Shown: positions 8,264-16,042 of the stretch, piece after piece | Layout of the letters: every line of letters starts with the position of its first letter | Numbering within the stretch: position 1 is the first letter of the stretch | From: Palsa-504 sp963844625 | GTDB lineage: Bacteria > Actinomycetota > Actinomycetes > Streptosporangiales > Streptosporangiaceae | Reading direction: 5' to 3' | NCBI GenBank assembly: GCA_963844625.1 | Contig: CAWJPF010000023.1 | Span: 178,075 to 242,074 of the forward strand | Length of the DNA: 64,000 nt | Notes under the pieces: generated by a model | What the model saw: only the letters and a program-made list of their open reading frames with translations | Told to the model about the DNA's origin: nothing | Database searches by the model: none | Position numbers and translations under genes: made by a program

Positions 8264-8899
8264 TCACATCCGGGCGATGGTCTCGAGCAGCAGGCCGAGG
8301 AGTTCGGTGAAGCGAGTGCCGGGGTCGCCGAAGATGATGCGGCCTGCCTCGACGGCGAGCGGCGCGGCTTCCGGGCCGATCAGCTCGGCGCGGCGGCCGG
8401 GCGCGTATCGGTCGTCCCCGGCCGCGGTGACCTGGGCGACCGCCTGCTCCTCGACGCAGAAGCCGATGGTGAAGTAGTGAAGCAGGACCAGGCCGCGCAC
8501 GGCGACCTCCAGCGGGAGGCCCTGACGGGTCAGCTGCTCCAGGGTGACCTCCTGGCGCCTGACCACGTCGGGATCGGTCAGCGTCGTGCCGCTGAAGGCC
8601 TTGGCTCCGTCGCGGTGGCCGAGCAGTTCCTGGCGCACGGTGACGGCGTAGGCCGCCATCACCTCGGGCCAGGGCAGGTCGCCGGGCAGCCCGGCCATGA
8701 CGTCGCCGACCCGGCGCCATATCTGGGTGGCCATCTCGTCGAGCAGCGCCTGCTTGCTGCGCACGTGCCAGTAGAGCGCGGGCGCCTGGACATCGAGCCG
8801 GGCGGCCAGGGCGCGCACCGTGAGGCCGTCCATGCCCGCCTCGTCGAGCAGGTCGAGGGCGGCCTGCACGATGGCCGTCTTCGTCAGCTCGCCACGCAT
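8264..8899 (-). CDS. TetR-family transcriptional regulator (TetR_C class)
   Basis: 211 residues. The N-terminal HTH reads IVQAALDLLDEAGMDGLTVRALAARLDVQAPALYWHVRSKQALLDEM, the very typical LYWHV form of the TetR/TetR_C1 group. The C-terminal ligand-binding domain contains LLHYFTIGFCVEEQ. It is divergent from a zinc-free oxidoreductase gene, and the 69-base gap holds two palindromic sites, so it most likely represses itself and the oxidoreductase. The effector is unknown. The start ATG 8899 lies directly next to the first operator. Confidence 0.9.
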   Translation of the reverse strand: MRGELTKTAIVQAALDLLDEAGMDGLTVRALAARLDVQAPALYWHVRSKQALLDEMATQIWRRVGDVMAGLPGDLPWPEVMAAYAVTVRQELLGHRDGAKAFSGTTLTDPDVVRRQEVTLEQLTRQGLPLEVAVRGLVLLHYFTIGFCVEEQAVAQVTAAGDDRYAPGRRAELIGPEAAPLAVEAGRIIFGDPGTRFTELLGLLLETIARM

Positions 8900-8909
8900 G
8901 ATTTGACAG

Positions 8910-8957
8910 TTTAACAGCGTTAAGGAAGGCTAGGTGACGTTCCTTAACAACGTTAAA
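8910..8957. promoter_or_regulatory. Twin TetR operators
   Basis: TTTAACAGCGTTAAGGAA (8910-8927) and TTCCTTAACAACGTTAAA (8940-8957) are near-perfect mirror images. Each also contains the inner palindrome TTAAC..CGTTAA. They fill the gap between the divergent TetR and oxidoreductase genes, one near each start. Confidence 0.8.
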
Positions 8958-8968
8958 TAGGAGGCGAG

Positions 8969-9937
8969 ATGAAGGCGGCGATCCTGCACTCAGCGGACTC
9001 CGTCCCGGTCTACGGTGACTTCGGCGAGCCCGTCGCCGGCGAGGGAAGCGAGATCGTGGACTTCGTAGCCGGGGGAATCCACCAGCTCACCCGGTCGGCG
9101 GCGACCGGCCGCCACTACGGTGCCGACGGCGTCTTCCCCGTCATCCCGGGCCTGAACGCGGTGGCGCGTACGGCCGGCGGCGAACTGGTCTTCACCTCAT
9201 CTGGCCCGCCGCCGTTCGGCACCTTCGCCGAGCGCATCGCGTCACCCGGCGCGATGCGGTTCCCGCTTCCGGACGGGGCTCCGCCGGAGGCGGTCGCCGG
9301 AGGCGTCAACCCGGGCATGGCATCCTGGTTGCCGCTGAACGCCCGCCTGGCCGAGGCCGGGACGCTCGGCACGGTGCTGATCCTCGGCGTCACCGGGATA
9401 TCGGGCTTCCTGGCCGTGCAGAACGCCCGGCTGCTCGGCGCCACCCGCGTCGTCGGCGCCGGGCGGAGCCTTCCAGGCCTGGAGCGCGCCGCCGCGGCGG
9501 GCGCGCAGGCCGCGGCCCTCACCGGCGACCGGGACACCGACGCCGGGGTCCTGGCCGGGGCCCTCGCCGGCGACGCGCCCGGCCTCGTGCTCGACTTCGT
9601 GTGGGGATCCGTCGCCGAGACCGCCTTCCGGGCCCTCGGCCGCCGGGGCTTCAGCGAGGACAGCGCCGACATCAAGTACGTCCAGATCGGCGCGCTCGCC
9701 GGGCCCGAGGCGGCCGTCCCCTCCTCGCTGCTGCGCAGCAGGAAACTGACGATCTCCGGCAGCGGTGCGGGCTCAGTCGCCGCGGCCGACATCAGAACCC
9801 AGATCCCGGCCTACATCCAGCTAATCGCCGACGGCTCAGTGCAGGTCCCGTTCCGGACCTTCCCGCTGTCCGACATCAGCGCGGCCTGGACCGCCTCCAC
9901 CGAGTCCGGCCCCCGCGTCGTCCTGGTCAGGGACTGA
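8969..9937 (+). CDS. Medium-chain (quinone-type) oxidoreductase
   Basis: 322 residues of the MDR superfamily without structural zinc cysteines. A GroES-like N-terminal half is followed by a Rossmann fold with VLILGVTGISGFLAVQNARLLGATRVVGAGRS near residues 135-165. That segment replaces the usual GxGxxG with GVTGISG, as in NADPH:quinone-reductase-like members. AGGAGG lies eight bases before ATG 8969. Directly downstream of the paired TetR operators and divergent from the TetR gene, so probably induced by a small electrophile or quinone; the substrate is inferred only from family. Confidence 0.82.
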   Translation: MKAAILHSADSVPVYGDFGEPVAGEGSEIVDFVAGGIHQLTRSAATGRHYGADGVFPVIPGLNAVARTAGGELVFTSSGPPPFGTFAERIASPGAMRFPLPDGAPPEAVAGGVNPGMASWLPLNARLAEAGTLGTVLILGVTGISGFLAVQNARLLGATRVVGAGRSLPGLERAAAAGAQAAALTGDRDTDAGVLAGALAGDAPGLVLDFVWGSVAETAFRALGRRGFSEDSADIKYVQIGALAGPEAAVPSSLLRSRKLTISGSGAGSVAAADIRTQIPAYIQLIADGSVQVPFRTFPLSDISAAWTASTESGPRVVLVRD

Positions 9938-10021
9938 GCATTTGTCCTGGCTGTATACTCGATTTAACTATTATTATCATTAATCTTTTAATCAAGAGGC
10001 AGTGGCGCGTCGGGGAGACCC

Positions 10022-10136
10022 ATGGCGGGAGCACTAGACGGCAGGCGAGCCATCGTCACCGGCGGCAGGACCCGCGGCGAGCTACATCACCGGCACCACG
10101 ATCGCCCTCTACGGCGGCCAGGCCTACCTGCGCTGA
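10022..10136 (+). pseudogene. Internally deleted SDR remnant
   Basis: The first codons read MAGALDGRRAIVTGG, an SDR N-terminus with its nucleotide-binding start. After about 20 codons the frame shifts and the next ~19 codons read SYITGTTIALYGGQAYLR then stop, the canonical SDR C-terminus. About 200 residues, including the catalytic YxxxK, are missing. An AT-rich promoter-like stretch lies just upstream (9960-9995). A clear deletion relic. Confidence 0.8.
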
Positions 10137-10232
10137 GCCGCAGCCACGCCGCCAGCCCGTACTGAGCGTGACGGAAGCGGTAAAGTCGGTCAATATGATC
10201 TGCGCGAAGTCCGGTCGGTGAAAGGGCACCGC

Positions 10233-11021
10233 GTGTCTGAAGCCCCTCCGCCGGGGATCGACACCAGCCGGCCGAACGTTGCCCGTGTCTATGACTACCT
10301 GCTGGGCGGGAAGAACAACTTCGCCGCCGACCGGGAACTCGCCAGGCAGCTCCTGAGCGTGAACCCCGGCATGGAAGCATGGGCGCGCAGCAACCGGGCC
10401 TTCGTCGTGGCCGCGGCGGCCCGCGCCGCCCGCGAAGATGGCATCGCCCAGTTCCTGGACCTCGGCTCGGGATTGCCCTCGTACCCGACCGTGCACGAGG
10501 CGGTGCGGGAGGTGAACCCGGGCGCCCGGGTCGTCTACGTGGATTTCGACTCGGTCGTGGTGCTCCATTCCCAGGCGCTGCTGGCCAAGGGCGAGGGGCT
10601 GGCGGCGTTCCAGGGGGACCTGACCGACCCGGCAGCAGTGCTCGGTGATCCGGAACTGGCGAAGGTCCTGGACCTGGCCCGGCCGGTGGGCGTCATCCTC
10701 GGCGGAGTCGCGCACTTCCTGCCCGCCGCGGTGATGCGCGCCACGGCCGCCGCGTATGTCTCGCGAATCCAGCCCGGCTCATGGCTCATGATCTCGGCGG
10801 GCCACGCCGAAGATCAGGGCCCGAATTCGGAGCTGCGGCCCGCTTACACCGCCGCGGACGCCTACCGGCACACGCACGAGGAATTCACGTCCTTCTTCGC
10901 CGGCACCGAGATCGTGCCGCCGGGGATCGTCGAGGCGCGACGGTGGATCGACGGCGTGGCCGCGCCGCCGCCGGAGCACGGGCTCTATGTACGATGCGGA
11001 GCCGGCATAAAGACGGATTGA
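10233..11021 (+). CDS. SAM-dependent methyltransferase (PF04672 type)
   Basis: 262 residues of the actinobacterial S-adenosyl-methyltransferase family that is often annotated DUF574. The N-terminal signature is IDTSRPNVARVYDYLLGGKNNFAADR. SAM-binding FLDLGSGLPSYPTVHE follows, then VVYVDFDSVVVLHSQALL, GVILGGVAHFL and PGSWLMISAGH. Members are abundant in actinomycetes and their substrates are mostly unknown. GTG 10233 is preceded by AAAGGG; GTG 10218 in the same frame is possible. It stands alone between two SDR remnants. Confidence 0.88.
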   Translation: MSEAPPPGIDTSRPNVARVYDYLLGGKNNFAADRELARQLLSVNPGMEAWARSNRAFVVAAAARAAREDGIAQFLDLGSGLPSYPTVHEAVREVNPGARVVYVDFDSVVVLHSQALLAKGEGLAAFQGDLTDPAAVLGDPELAKVLDLARPVGVILGGVAHFLPAAVMRATAAAYVSRIQPGSWLMISAGHAEDQGPNSELRPAYTAADAYRHTHEEFTSFFAGTEIVPPGIVEARRWIDGVAAPPPEHGLYVRCGAGIKTD

Positions 11022-11030
11022 TCCGAACGG

Positions 11031-11195
11031 AGCGTCGTGCCTGCCAGCTTGATGACGTCGACGCCCGCGTTGTTGACCTGGATGTCCGGCGGTCCTAGCT
11101 CCGCAGCCACCCGGCTCACCGCGGCCCGGACCGCCGCGCTGTCGGCGATGTCCACGGGAACGCCGACGGCCCGCGCGCCGTGCTGGCCACGCAGG
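11031..11195 (-). pseudogene. SDR fragment (middle part)
   Basis: Read on the minus strand, the segment gives GVPVDIADSAAVRAAVSR, then ELGPPDIQVNNAGVDVI. This is the part of an SDR between the cofactor-binding beta-4 strand and the NNAG motif. There is no start, glycine-rich motif or catalytic tetrad on either side, and the reading stays open only locally. It is a separate decayed copy from the relic at 10022-10136, on the opposite strand. Confidence 0.7.
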
Positions 11196-11201
11196 ACGCG
11201 G

Positions 11202-12362
11202 TCACGCTGACGGTTTCTGGCCGTCTCCGGCGATCCACACGGCGATTTGCGCGGGCTCGACGGCGTTGGTCACCACCGCCAGTAGATCGGCCCGAACCGT
11301 GTCGAGGTCAACCGCGTCCCGGAGCCGGGCCGCGAACGCGGCCACCGTCTGGTCTGCGTCGTAGCGGACCCGGTTGAACCGCCGGTCCACCACCCGCTGC
11401 ACCCGCCGCCGCAGCGGGCTGAACAGGGCCGCCGCGGCGAGCGTGGCCACGGCGACGGCCACGGGCGTCTTGAACCTGAATACCTGCGTGGCCACGATGA
11501 CCAGGCCCGCGTATACGCCAATCAGCAGCCCGGTCACTACCGCGTAGGCGAGGGTGCGGCTGACCAGCCGGTCGATCTCGTACAGCCGGTACTTCAGGAT
11601 CGCGATTCCCACGGCGGCCGGGATCAGCAGAAGTGAGATCTCCCATTCGGCCAGCGGGTTGCTGCTCAGCTGACTGGCGACGAGGACGGCCAGCGCCGAT
11701 ACGGCCGCGGCGTACATGAACCACTTGAGCTGGAGCCGCTGCTCCTGGCCCGATCGCCGGAAACGGACGATCATGGCGACCGCCGCGGCCGGCAGCACCA
11801 GCGTCCCGGCGAATTGCGCCAGGTTGAACGCCGTCCCGAGCGGTGCGACGACCGTCACCGGATCCCGTAGATGGGGGAAGTTGGAGGAGAAGTTGACGTC
11901 GGACAGCGCCGAACACGCCATCTCAGCCAAGCCACTGATAATCGCCACCCACAGCACCGGCCGCCACCGCGGCGAAAGCAGCCGTCCGTCCGGGAACAGC
12001 AGCAGCGCCAGGTAGAACAGCGGCGCCACTATCCCCAGGGCCACGGTGAAAATCCAGCCCGCCCACGCCGCCCCGGGTAGTTCGGCGGTCGCTGAGCGTG
12101 CCGCATAGACGTTCGCCAGGATGGTGACCGCGGTCAGCGTCCCCGCACCTAGAAAGAGCCATCCCAGGCGGTTCCCGGTCCGCGCGGCGACCAGCGCGCC
12201 GACCACGGCGAACGCGACCGCGACCGGTATGGAGCCGAAGACCGCGGACCAGGTCTCGCCGCCGGTCAAGCCGATCACGAGGCTCAATACCACCAGCACG
12301 ACGGTAACGCCGAGCAGCGTCCAGGCCTGGCTGAGCCGCCGGCCCGGCCGCTGAAGTGGCAT
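11202..12362 (-). CDS. Integral membrane protein, histidine-kinase-like sensor part without kinase
   Basis: 386 residues. About nine hydrophobic helices form the first ~300 residues, including LLGVTVVLVVLSLVIGLTGG and AGWIFTVALGIVAPLFYLALLLFPDGRLL. LKYRLYEIDRLVSRTLAYAVVTGLLIGVYAGL follows, a stretch typical of the sensor half of certain actinobacterial histidine kinases. After FSPLRRRVQRVVDRRFNRVRYDAD the protein ends at about 45 residues of GAF-like tail; no DHp or ATPase domain follows. ATG 12362 has GGGGGAG upstream. Role unknown; a paralogous tail fragment is at 16883-17200. Confidence 0.75.
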   Translation of the reverse strand: MPLQRPGRRLSQAWTLLGVTVVLVVLSLVIGLTGGETWSAVFGSIPVAVAFAVVGALVAARTGNRLGWLFLGAGTLTAVTILANVYAARSATAELPGAAWAGWIFTVALGIVAPLFYLALLLFPDGRLLSPRWRPVLWVAIISGLAEMACSALSDVNFSSNFPHLRDPVTVVAPLGTAFNLAQFAGTLVLPAAAVAMIVRFRRSGQEQRLQLKWFMYAAAVSALAVLVASQLSSNPLAEWEISLLLIPAAVGIAILKYRLYEIDRLVSRTLAYAVVTGLLIGVYAGLVIVATQVFRFKTPVAVAVATLAAAALFSPLRRRVQRVVDRRFNRVRYDADQTVAAFAARLRDAVDLDTVRADLLAVVTNAVEPAQIAVWIAGDGQKPSA

Positions 12363-12472
12363 GACGCTCTCCCCCTCAGTCCGCACGTTCTGACCATTCG
12401 CTAGGCCAGCCTACGAAGCCAGCGATACGGGACCGTTACGGCCAGCACGAGGAGCGCCGGCTGCGGTACCGC

Positions 12473-13231
12473 TCAGGAGAGCAGTTCGACTACGGTAGCG
12501 GTGGTGCGGTCGCCCAGGACGACCTTGGCTGACTCGGCCAGGTGCTTGCGCCAGAACTCCTCGGCCTCCTCGCCGCTGCGCTTGCGGATGAGCTCGACGA
12601 GACGGGTGTGCGCGCGCAGCGCGACCTTGGCGAGCTCCTGGTCATGCTGCCAGTCATGGCTTTCGGTATAAGCCCGGTCGCCCTCGCGGATGATATTGCT
12701 GACCATCCCGGTGAGAACCTGAAGCGTCTCGTTCCCGGACAGCTCCACGATGAGCCGGTGGAAGTCGGCGTCGGCGGCGATCGCGGCGGCCGGATCCTCC
12801 AGGGACTCGCGATGACGATCCAGCGCCTCCTGCAGCCGGGTGAGATCGGCCGACGTACGGCGCTTGGCCGCCATCCGGGCGGCGCCCGGCTCCAGCACGG
12901 CGCGGACCTCGTAGACATCGGAGAGCAGCGCGCCGCGGTACTGCAGCAGCAGGCCGATCTGCCGGGCGGCCACCGTGATGTCAGGCACCTGCACCCGGGC
13001 GCCGCCGCGCACGCCCCGCCGGACCGTGATGGCGCCCTCGGCTTCCAGGATGCGGAACGCCTCCCGCAGCGTGGGCCTGGAGACGCCGAACTCCTCCATG
13101 AGCACGCTTTCCGGCGGCAGCTGATCGCCTTCCTTCAGCTCGCCGAGCACGATCTGGCGGCGGAGCTGCGCGGCTACCATCTCGCCGGCCTTAGGCACCC
13201 GGACTGTCGAGACTCCCCTGACCGTGTTCAA
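12473..13231 (-). CDS. FadR-type GntR-family regulator
   Basis: 252 residues. The GntR winged helix is at about residues 15-80 (RRQIVLGELKEGDQLPPE, FGVSRPTLREAFRILEAEG, VRRGVRGGARV). An all-helical FCD ligand-binding domain follows, with VYEVRAVLEPGAARMAA, ADFHRLIVELSGNE and a C-terminal HTRLVELIRKR carrying metal-binding D/H positions. FCD regulators respond to carboxylic acids. TTG start with GAGGGG upstream. The target is unclear because the neighbours on both sides are pseudogenes or unrelated; it may control itself. Confidence 0.88.
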   Translation of the reverse strand: MNTVRGVSTVRVPKAGEMVAAQLRRQIVLGELKEGDQLPPESVLMEEFGVSRPTLREAFRILEAEGAITVRRGVRGGARVQVPDITVAARQIGLLLQYRGALLSDVYEVRAVLEPGAARMAAKRRTSADLTRLQEALDRHRESLEDPAAAIAADADFHRLIVELSGNETLQVLTGMVSNIIREGDRAYTESHDWQHDQELAKVALRAHTRLVELIRKRSGEEAEEFWRKHLAESAKVVLGDRTTATVVELLS

Positions 13232-13664
13232 GTCTTCCCCTCAGTCCTGGCGGCCTAGCTGCCGCAAGGAAACCTGGCTGGATTCCTCATGATGCAATAA
13301 GCATACGAGGCTAACGCTATAGCTCGACGGAGTTGCGGTCGGCGCACCGGGGCCGGTCGCCAGCCGGGTGCGCCGGCCCAGTTCGAGGGGATGGTGCCCG
13401 CTAGCCAATGGTGCGACGCGGACGGGTTTGAACCGCCCGGCCGCGGGCCGCGGGCCGCAGGCCAGCAGATCGAGGAGAAATGACGCCGGGGCGGCGGGGG
13501 CGGCGGGCCTAGGCGACCTGCGCAGCAGGCCCAGCCACCGGCTCGTTCTGGAATGCCTCATATTCCTAGAATTAGCTGATTAATTCAACCTGTCCAGTTC
13601 CGGGGATGGGCTGGCGGGTTCCACTCGTCAGGCTCCGGGGGGTGGACCGGCGGGCTTCCACTCG
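13232..13664. other. Non-coding stretch with short direct repeat at its end
   Basis: No convincing gene. Hydrophobic and proline-rich open frames here lack family features and ribosome-binding sites. The block contains an AT-rich tail (13555-13590) and the first copy of a 21-bp direct repeat (GGCGGG-TTCCACTCGTCAGGC) at 13613-13633, repeated at 13649-13670. Confidence 0.5.
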
Positions 13665-13787
13665 TCAGGCCCGGCGCTGATCCGGGGCGGGTGAACCAAT
13701 GCCGTTCGGTCCGCCGGACAGGCTGGGCGCTGGCCGGGGCGGTGAGCCAGCAGCAGCGGCGGGTAGGTCTGCTCGGGTACTGGTCAT
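13665..13787 (-). pseudogene. Short truncated reading frame with good start signals
   Basis: ATG 13787 follows a strong GGAGGAG site, and upstream lies an AT-rich promoter-like palindromic region (13825-13855) shared with the divergent acyl-CoA dehydrogenase relic. The frame gives only 40 residues, MTSTRADLPAAAAG then proline/glycine-rich sequence, and stops. It looks like the N-terminal stump of a lost gene; the family cannot be named. Confidence 0.35.
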
Positions 13788-13882
13788 CGTGATGGCTCCT
13801 CCACTTCTCGCGGGTTGATCCCTAAATAGTATAATTAGTCGTATGACTATGCTGTAACGGATCACGCTTGGTTGGGGGCCGG

Positions 13883-14140
13883 ATGAACTTCCTCTTCGGC
13901 GACGAGTAGCTGGAGCTGCGGCCCGCGGTGCGCGGCTTTCTCGGGCGCAAGTCGGCCGAGGAAAACGTGGGGCGGCTGATGGCCACCGACACCGGTGCGG
14001 ACTACGCCCTCGAGCCGCTGCTGCAGCGGGCGTTCCTGCTGTCCCGGTCCGCGACCCTCCACGGCGGCAGGAGCCAGATCCAGCGGCGAGCGGGTGCTCG
14101 GCCTGCCCAAGGAGCCGCGGCCCGGCTCACGCGCCCATGA
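13883..14140 (+). pseudogene. Acyl-CoA dehydrogenase remnant (nonsense, deletion, frameshift)
   Basis: The N-terminus reads MNFLFGDE-stop-LELRPAVRGFL, where acyl-CoA dehydrogenases have MNF.F.DEQLELR. The stop TAG sits where CAG (Q) is expected. After GRLMATDTGADY the sequence jumps to the C-terminal signature FLLSRSATLHGGRSQIQR (normally YGGT.EIQR), and one frame over gives ERVLGLPKEPRP, the usual C-terminal end. About 300 residues including the catalytic glutamate are gone. A multiply broken relic. Confidence 0.85.
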
Positions 14141-14206
14141 CCGTGCAACCGTGGCCGCAGGGCTGGCGTCTTATGGAGGAGACGTCATCCGGAAGGGGTG
14201 CCTGCC

Positions 14207-15145
14207 ATGGGTGTTGCCGGCCGCCGTGCGATGGCGTTCGTGGTGGCGGTGGGCCTGGTCATGGTGGCGGTGGGCCTAGTCATGGTGGCGGTGGCGGCCT
14301 GCGGGGCGAGCCCGGGCGGCGGGTCCGCGGGCGGAGCGGGGAGCCTGGTCGGCGGCGGGCCGCAGGCGTTCGCCGCGCGCGCCCGGACGGTGGTGGCGCA
14401 GTGGAATCGGTCCCCCGCCGCACGGGTCTGGCGGACCGGACTGGTCTTGCTCTCACCCGACGAGCTGACCTCGATTCCCCGCGACGCGGGGTTCGCTAAC
14501 CAGCACCAGAAGGAGGCGTTCGGAGCCGGCCGCTTCACGCTCGCCGGCCGGCTGCCGTCGGCTCCGCTGGCCGGCCGGGTTCGCTGGGCCAGCGGCGCGG
14601 CGATCACGGTGCCGTTGCTGACCGCGCAGGCGACCTTCCGCCAGCTCGCTACCAACCAGGCCTGCGCCATCGCGCCGTGCGGCCACTTCACGGTCACCGC
14701 CGCACAACCCGCGGACCTCACCATCGCGACCAACCGGGGCCTGGCCACGGTCCCGGCCTGGCGCTTTACCGTGGCGGAGCTGCCCTTTCCTGTCACCCGC
14801 GCCGCGATAGCGCCGACCACCTACTCCTCGCTGCCCGCCTCGGCGGGGTACCGCGCCGGGATACTGCCCGGCGGCGCCTCGGTGGCGGCCGTCGCCGACG
14901 GCGGACGGGCGCTGACCCTGAGTATCAGCACCGGTGCCTGCGTCAGCGGGTGGGGCGGACGCGTCTACTCCACGGCCACCGCGCTCGTGGTCGGTTCCTG
15001 GAGCCGTGACTCCAGTGGCAGCGGATCGTGTCCTGCGAGTGCGCTCATGCGCCAGGTGCAGGTCCGGCTCTCCCAGCCCCTCGGCACCCGCGTGATCCTC
15101 GATGCCGGGACCGGGTTCCCGGTGGTACCGGGACTCGCGGGGTGA
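14207..15145 (+). CDS. Putative secreted lipoprotein
   Basis: 312 residues from ATG 14207 (GGAAGGGG eight bases upstream). A hydrophobic signal sequence ending VAVAACG gives a plausible lipobox cysteine, followed by a Gly/Ser-rich linker (ASPGGGSAGGAG). The remainder is a beta-rich extracytoplasmic domain with cysteine pairs (NQACAIAPCGHF, STGACVSGWG, SGSCPAS). No enzyme motif is recognised. The signal helix is lengthened by a 21-bp repeat that doubles VAVGLVM. It stands alone, and its function is unknown. Confidence 0.7.
   Translation: MGVAGRRAMAFVVAVGLVMVAVGLVMVAVAACGASPGGGSAGGAGSLVGGGPQAFAARARTVVAQWNRSPAARVWRTGLVLLSPDELTSIPRDAGFANQHQKEAFGAGRFTLAGRLPSAPLAGRVRWASGAAITVPLLTAQATFRQLATNQACAIAPCGHFTVTAAQPADLTIATNRGLATVPAWRFTVAELPFPVTRAAIAPTTYSSLPASAGYRAGILPGGASVAAVADGGRALTLSISTGACVSGWGGRVYSTATALVVGSWSRDSSGSGSCPASALMRQVQVRLSQPLGTRVILDAGTGFPVVPGLAG
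14243..14292 (+). repeat. 21-bp repeat duplicating the signal helix
   Basis: GTGGCGGTGGGCCTGGTCATG at 14243-14263 is followed by a copy with one change at 14264-14284 and a partial third copy. In frame, each unit adds VAVGLVM to the lipoprotein signal peptide. Confidence 0.85.
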
Positions 15146-15269
15146 TGATAGGCGGCTCAGGTCCAGCCAGGCTTGTGCCGCCGGGGGTGCCGGCAGGATC
15201 ATCAGTGGCACGCCATGGCGGCATTTCGCGGTGGCGGGGTGCGGGTGGGCCGGCATGCGGAGGTGAGGC

Positions 15270-15416
15270 ATGGGCTGGGTTGAGTCTGGCCGGGCCTGGG
15301 GCGAGCGGGCTGTGGACTGGGCGTATCTTTTCGAGCCGTACGCGCGGCGGGCCAATGATGCGCTATTTGACCGGGCGGGCGTGGACGCCGGGACGCGGCT
15401 GATCGACATCGCCTGA
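15270..15416 (+). pseudogene. Methyltransferase N-terminal stump
   Basis: 49 codons reading MGWVESGRAWGERAVDWAY, then FEPYARRANDALFDRAGV and GTRLIDIA followed by TGA. This is the N-terminal region of a class I methyltransferase, cut exactly in motif I: LIDIACGSG is expected, and the stop sits where the cysteine TGC would be, with GGC TCG (G-S) still following. Downstream sequence no longer resembles a methyltransferase. AGGTGAGG precedes the ATG. Confidence 0.75.
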
Positions 15417-15459
15417 GGCTCGTGTTGCCGTCGCGGCGGGCCGCGATGTGGCCGACCTG

Positions 15460-15948
15460 TCACCCCAGGGACTTGGCCTTAAGGGTGCTGGTGGGACGTA
15501 GATGGCCGTCGTCGTCCAGATCGGCCAGCACTGCGGGCAGACCCACGCTGAGCATCTTGGTCCGGACGCGGCCCAGCAGCTTGGCCATGAAGGCCCCGCC
15601 GACGCCGGTGAAGCCGGTGTGCTCGTAGCTGAAGCGGGTGCCGCCGGCGTGGGGTTCGAGCCGGTAGACGACCTCGGTGAGGTCGCCGCCACCGTCTCCG
15701 CCGATCCACGAGTAACGCAGCAGCGACGGCTCTTTTACCTCGAGCACTTCGCAGTCGACGACGCCGCTCCAACCGGGCTTCGGCTTGGCGATGAACTTGA
15801 ACTTCGTGCCTACGGTGGGGCTGAATCCTTCCGGCCGGCCGCCAGCGCCGGTCGCGGTCCACAGCGGGATCAGGGCCGGGTCGGTCACGGCCCGCCAGAC
15901 CTTTTCCGGGGGATGGGGGTAGTCACGGACGATGCGGATCTCACTCAC
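15460..15948 (-). CDS. SRPBCC / AHSA1-type protein
   Basis: 162 residues in the START/Bet v1-like fold: SEIRIVRDYPHPPEKVWRAVTDPALIPLWTATG is the typical AHSA1-like opening (strand, PPEKVWRA helix, LIPLW). It continues with VDCEVLEVKEPSLLRYSW and GGTRFSYEHTGF. Such proteins bind lipophilic ligands, and many actinobacterial copies sit beside a regulator. GTG 15948 has a GGAG site. It is divergent from a TetR gene with a 94-base AT-rich gap, a common regulator/target arrangement. Function beyond ligand binding is unknown. Confidence 0.85.
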   Translation of the reverse strand: MSEIRIVRDYPHPPEKVWRAVTDPALIPLWTATGAGGRPEGFSPTVGTKFKFIAKPKPGWSGVVDCEVLEVKEPSLLRYSWIGGDGGGDLTEVVYRLEPHAGGTRFSYEHTGFTGVGGAFMAKLLGRVRTKMLSVGLPAVLADLDDDGHLRPTSTLKAKSLG

Positions 15949-16042
15949 GGAAACTCCTCGGTGGTTAGCGTTGTCAGCCAGATTCAGCCGCCAGAAATTT
16001 ATAGTAACAGAAAAAATATGGTGACGGTAGTATGATGAGGTC

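Noticed and set aside
7899..8720. 273-codon minus-strand frame over the TetR gene and the hairpin.
   Set aside because: It runs out of frame through the TetR gene and then through the palindrome; Arg-rich shadow with no ribosome-binding site.
741..9980. ATTATCATTA occurs in the MarR operator (741-750) and again upstream of the SDR relic (around 9972).
   Set aside because: Too short and AT-simple to call a shared operator; the surrounding GTTGG half-sites are absent at the second place.
13241..13561. 106-codon minus-strand frame next to the FadR-type gene.
   Set aside because: No family, no start signal and low-complexity Pro/Ala/Arg composition; treated as non-coding.
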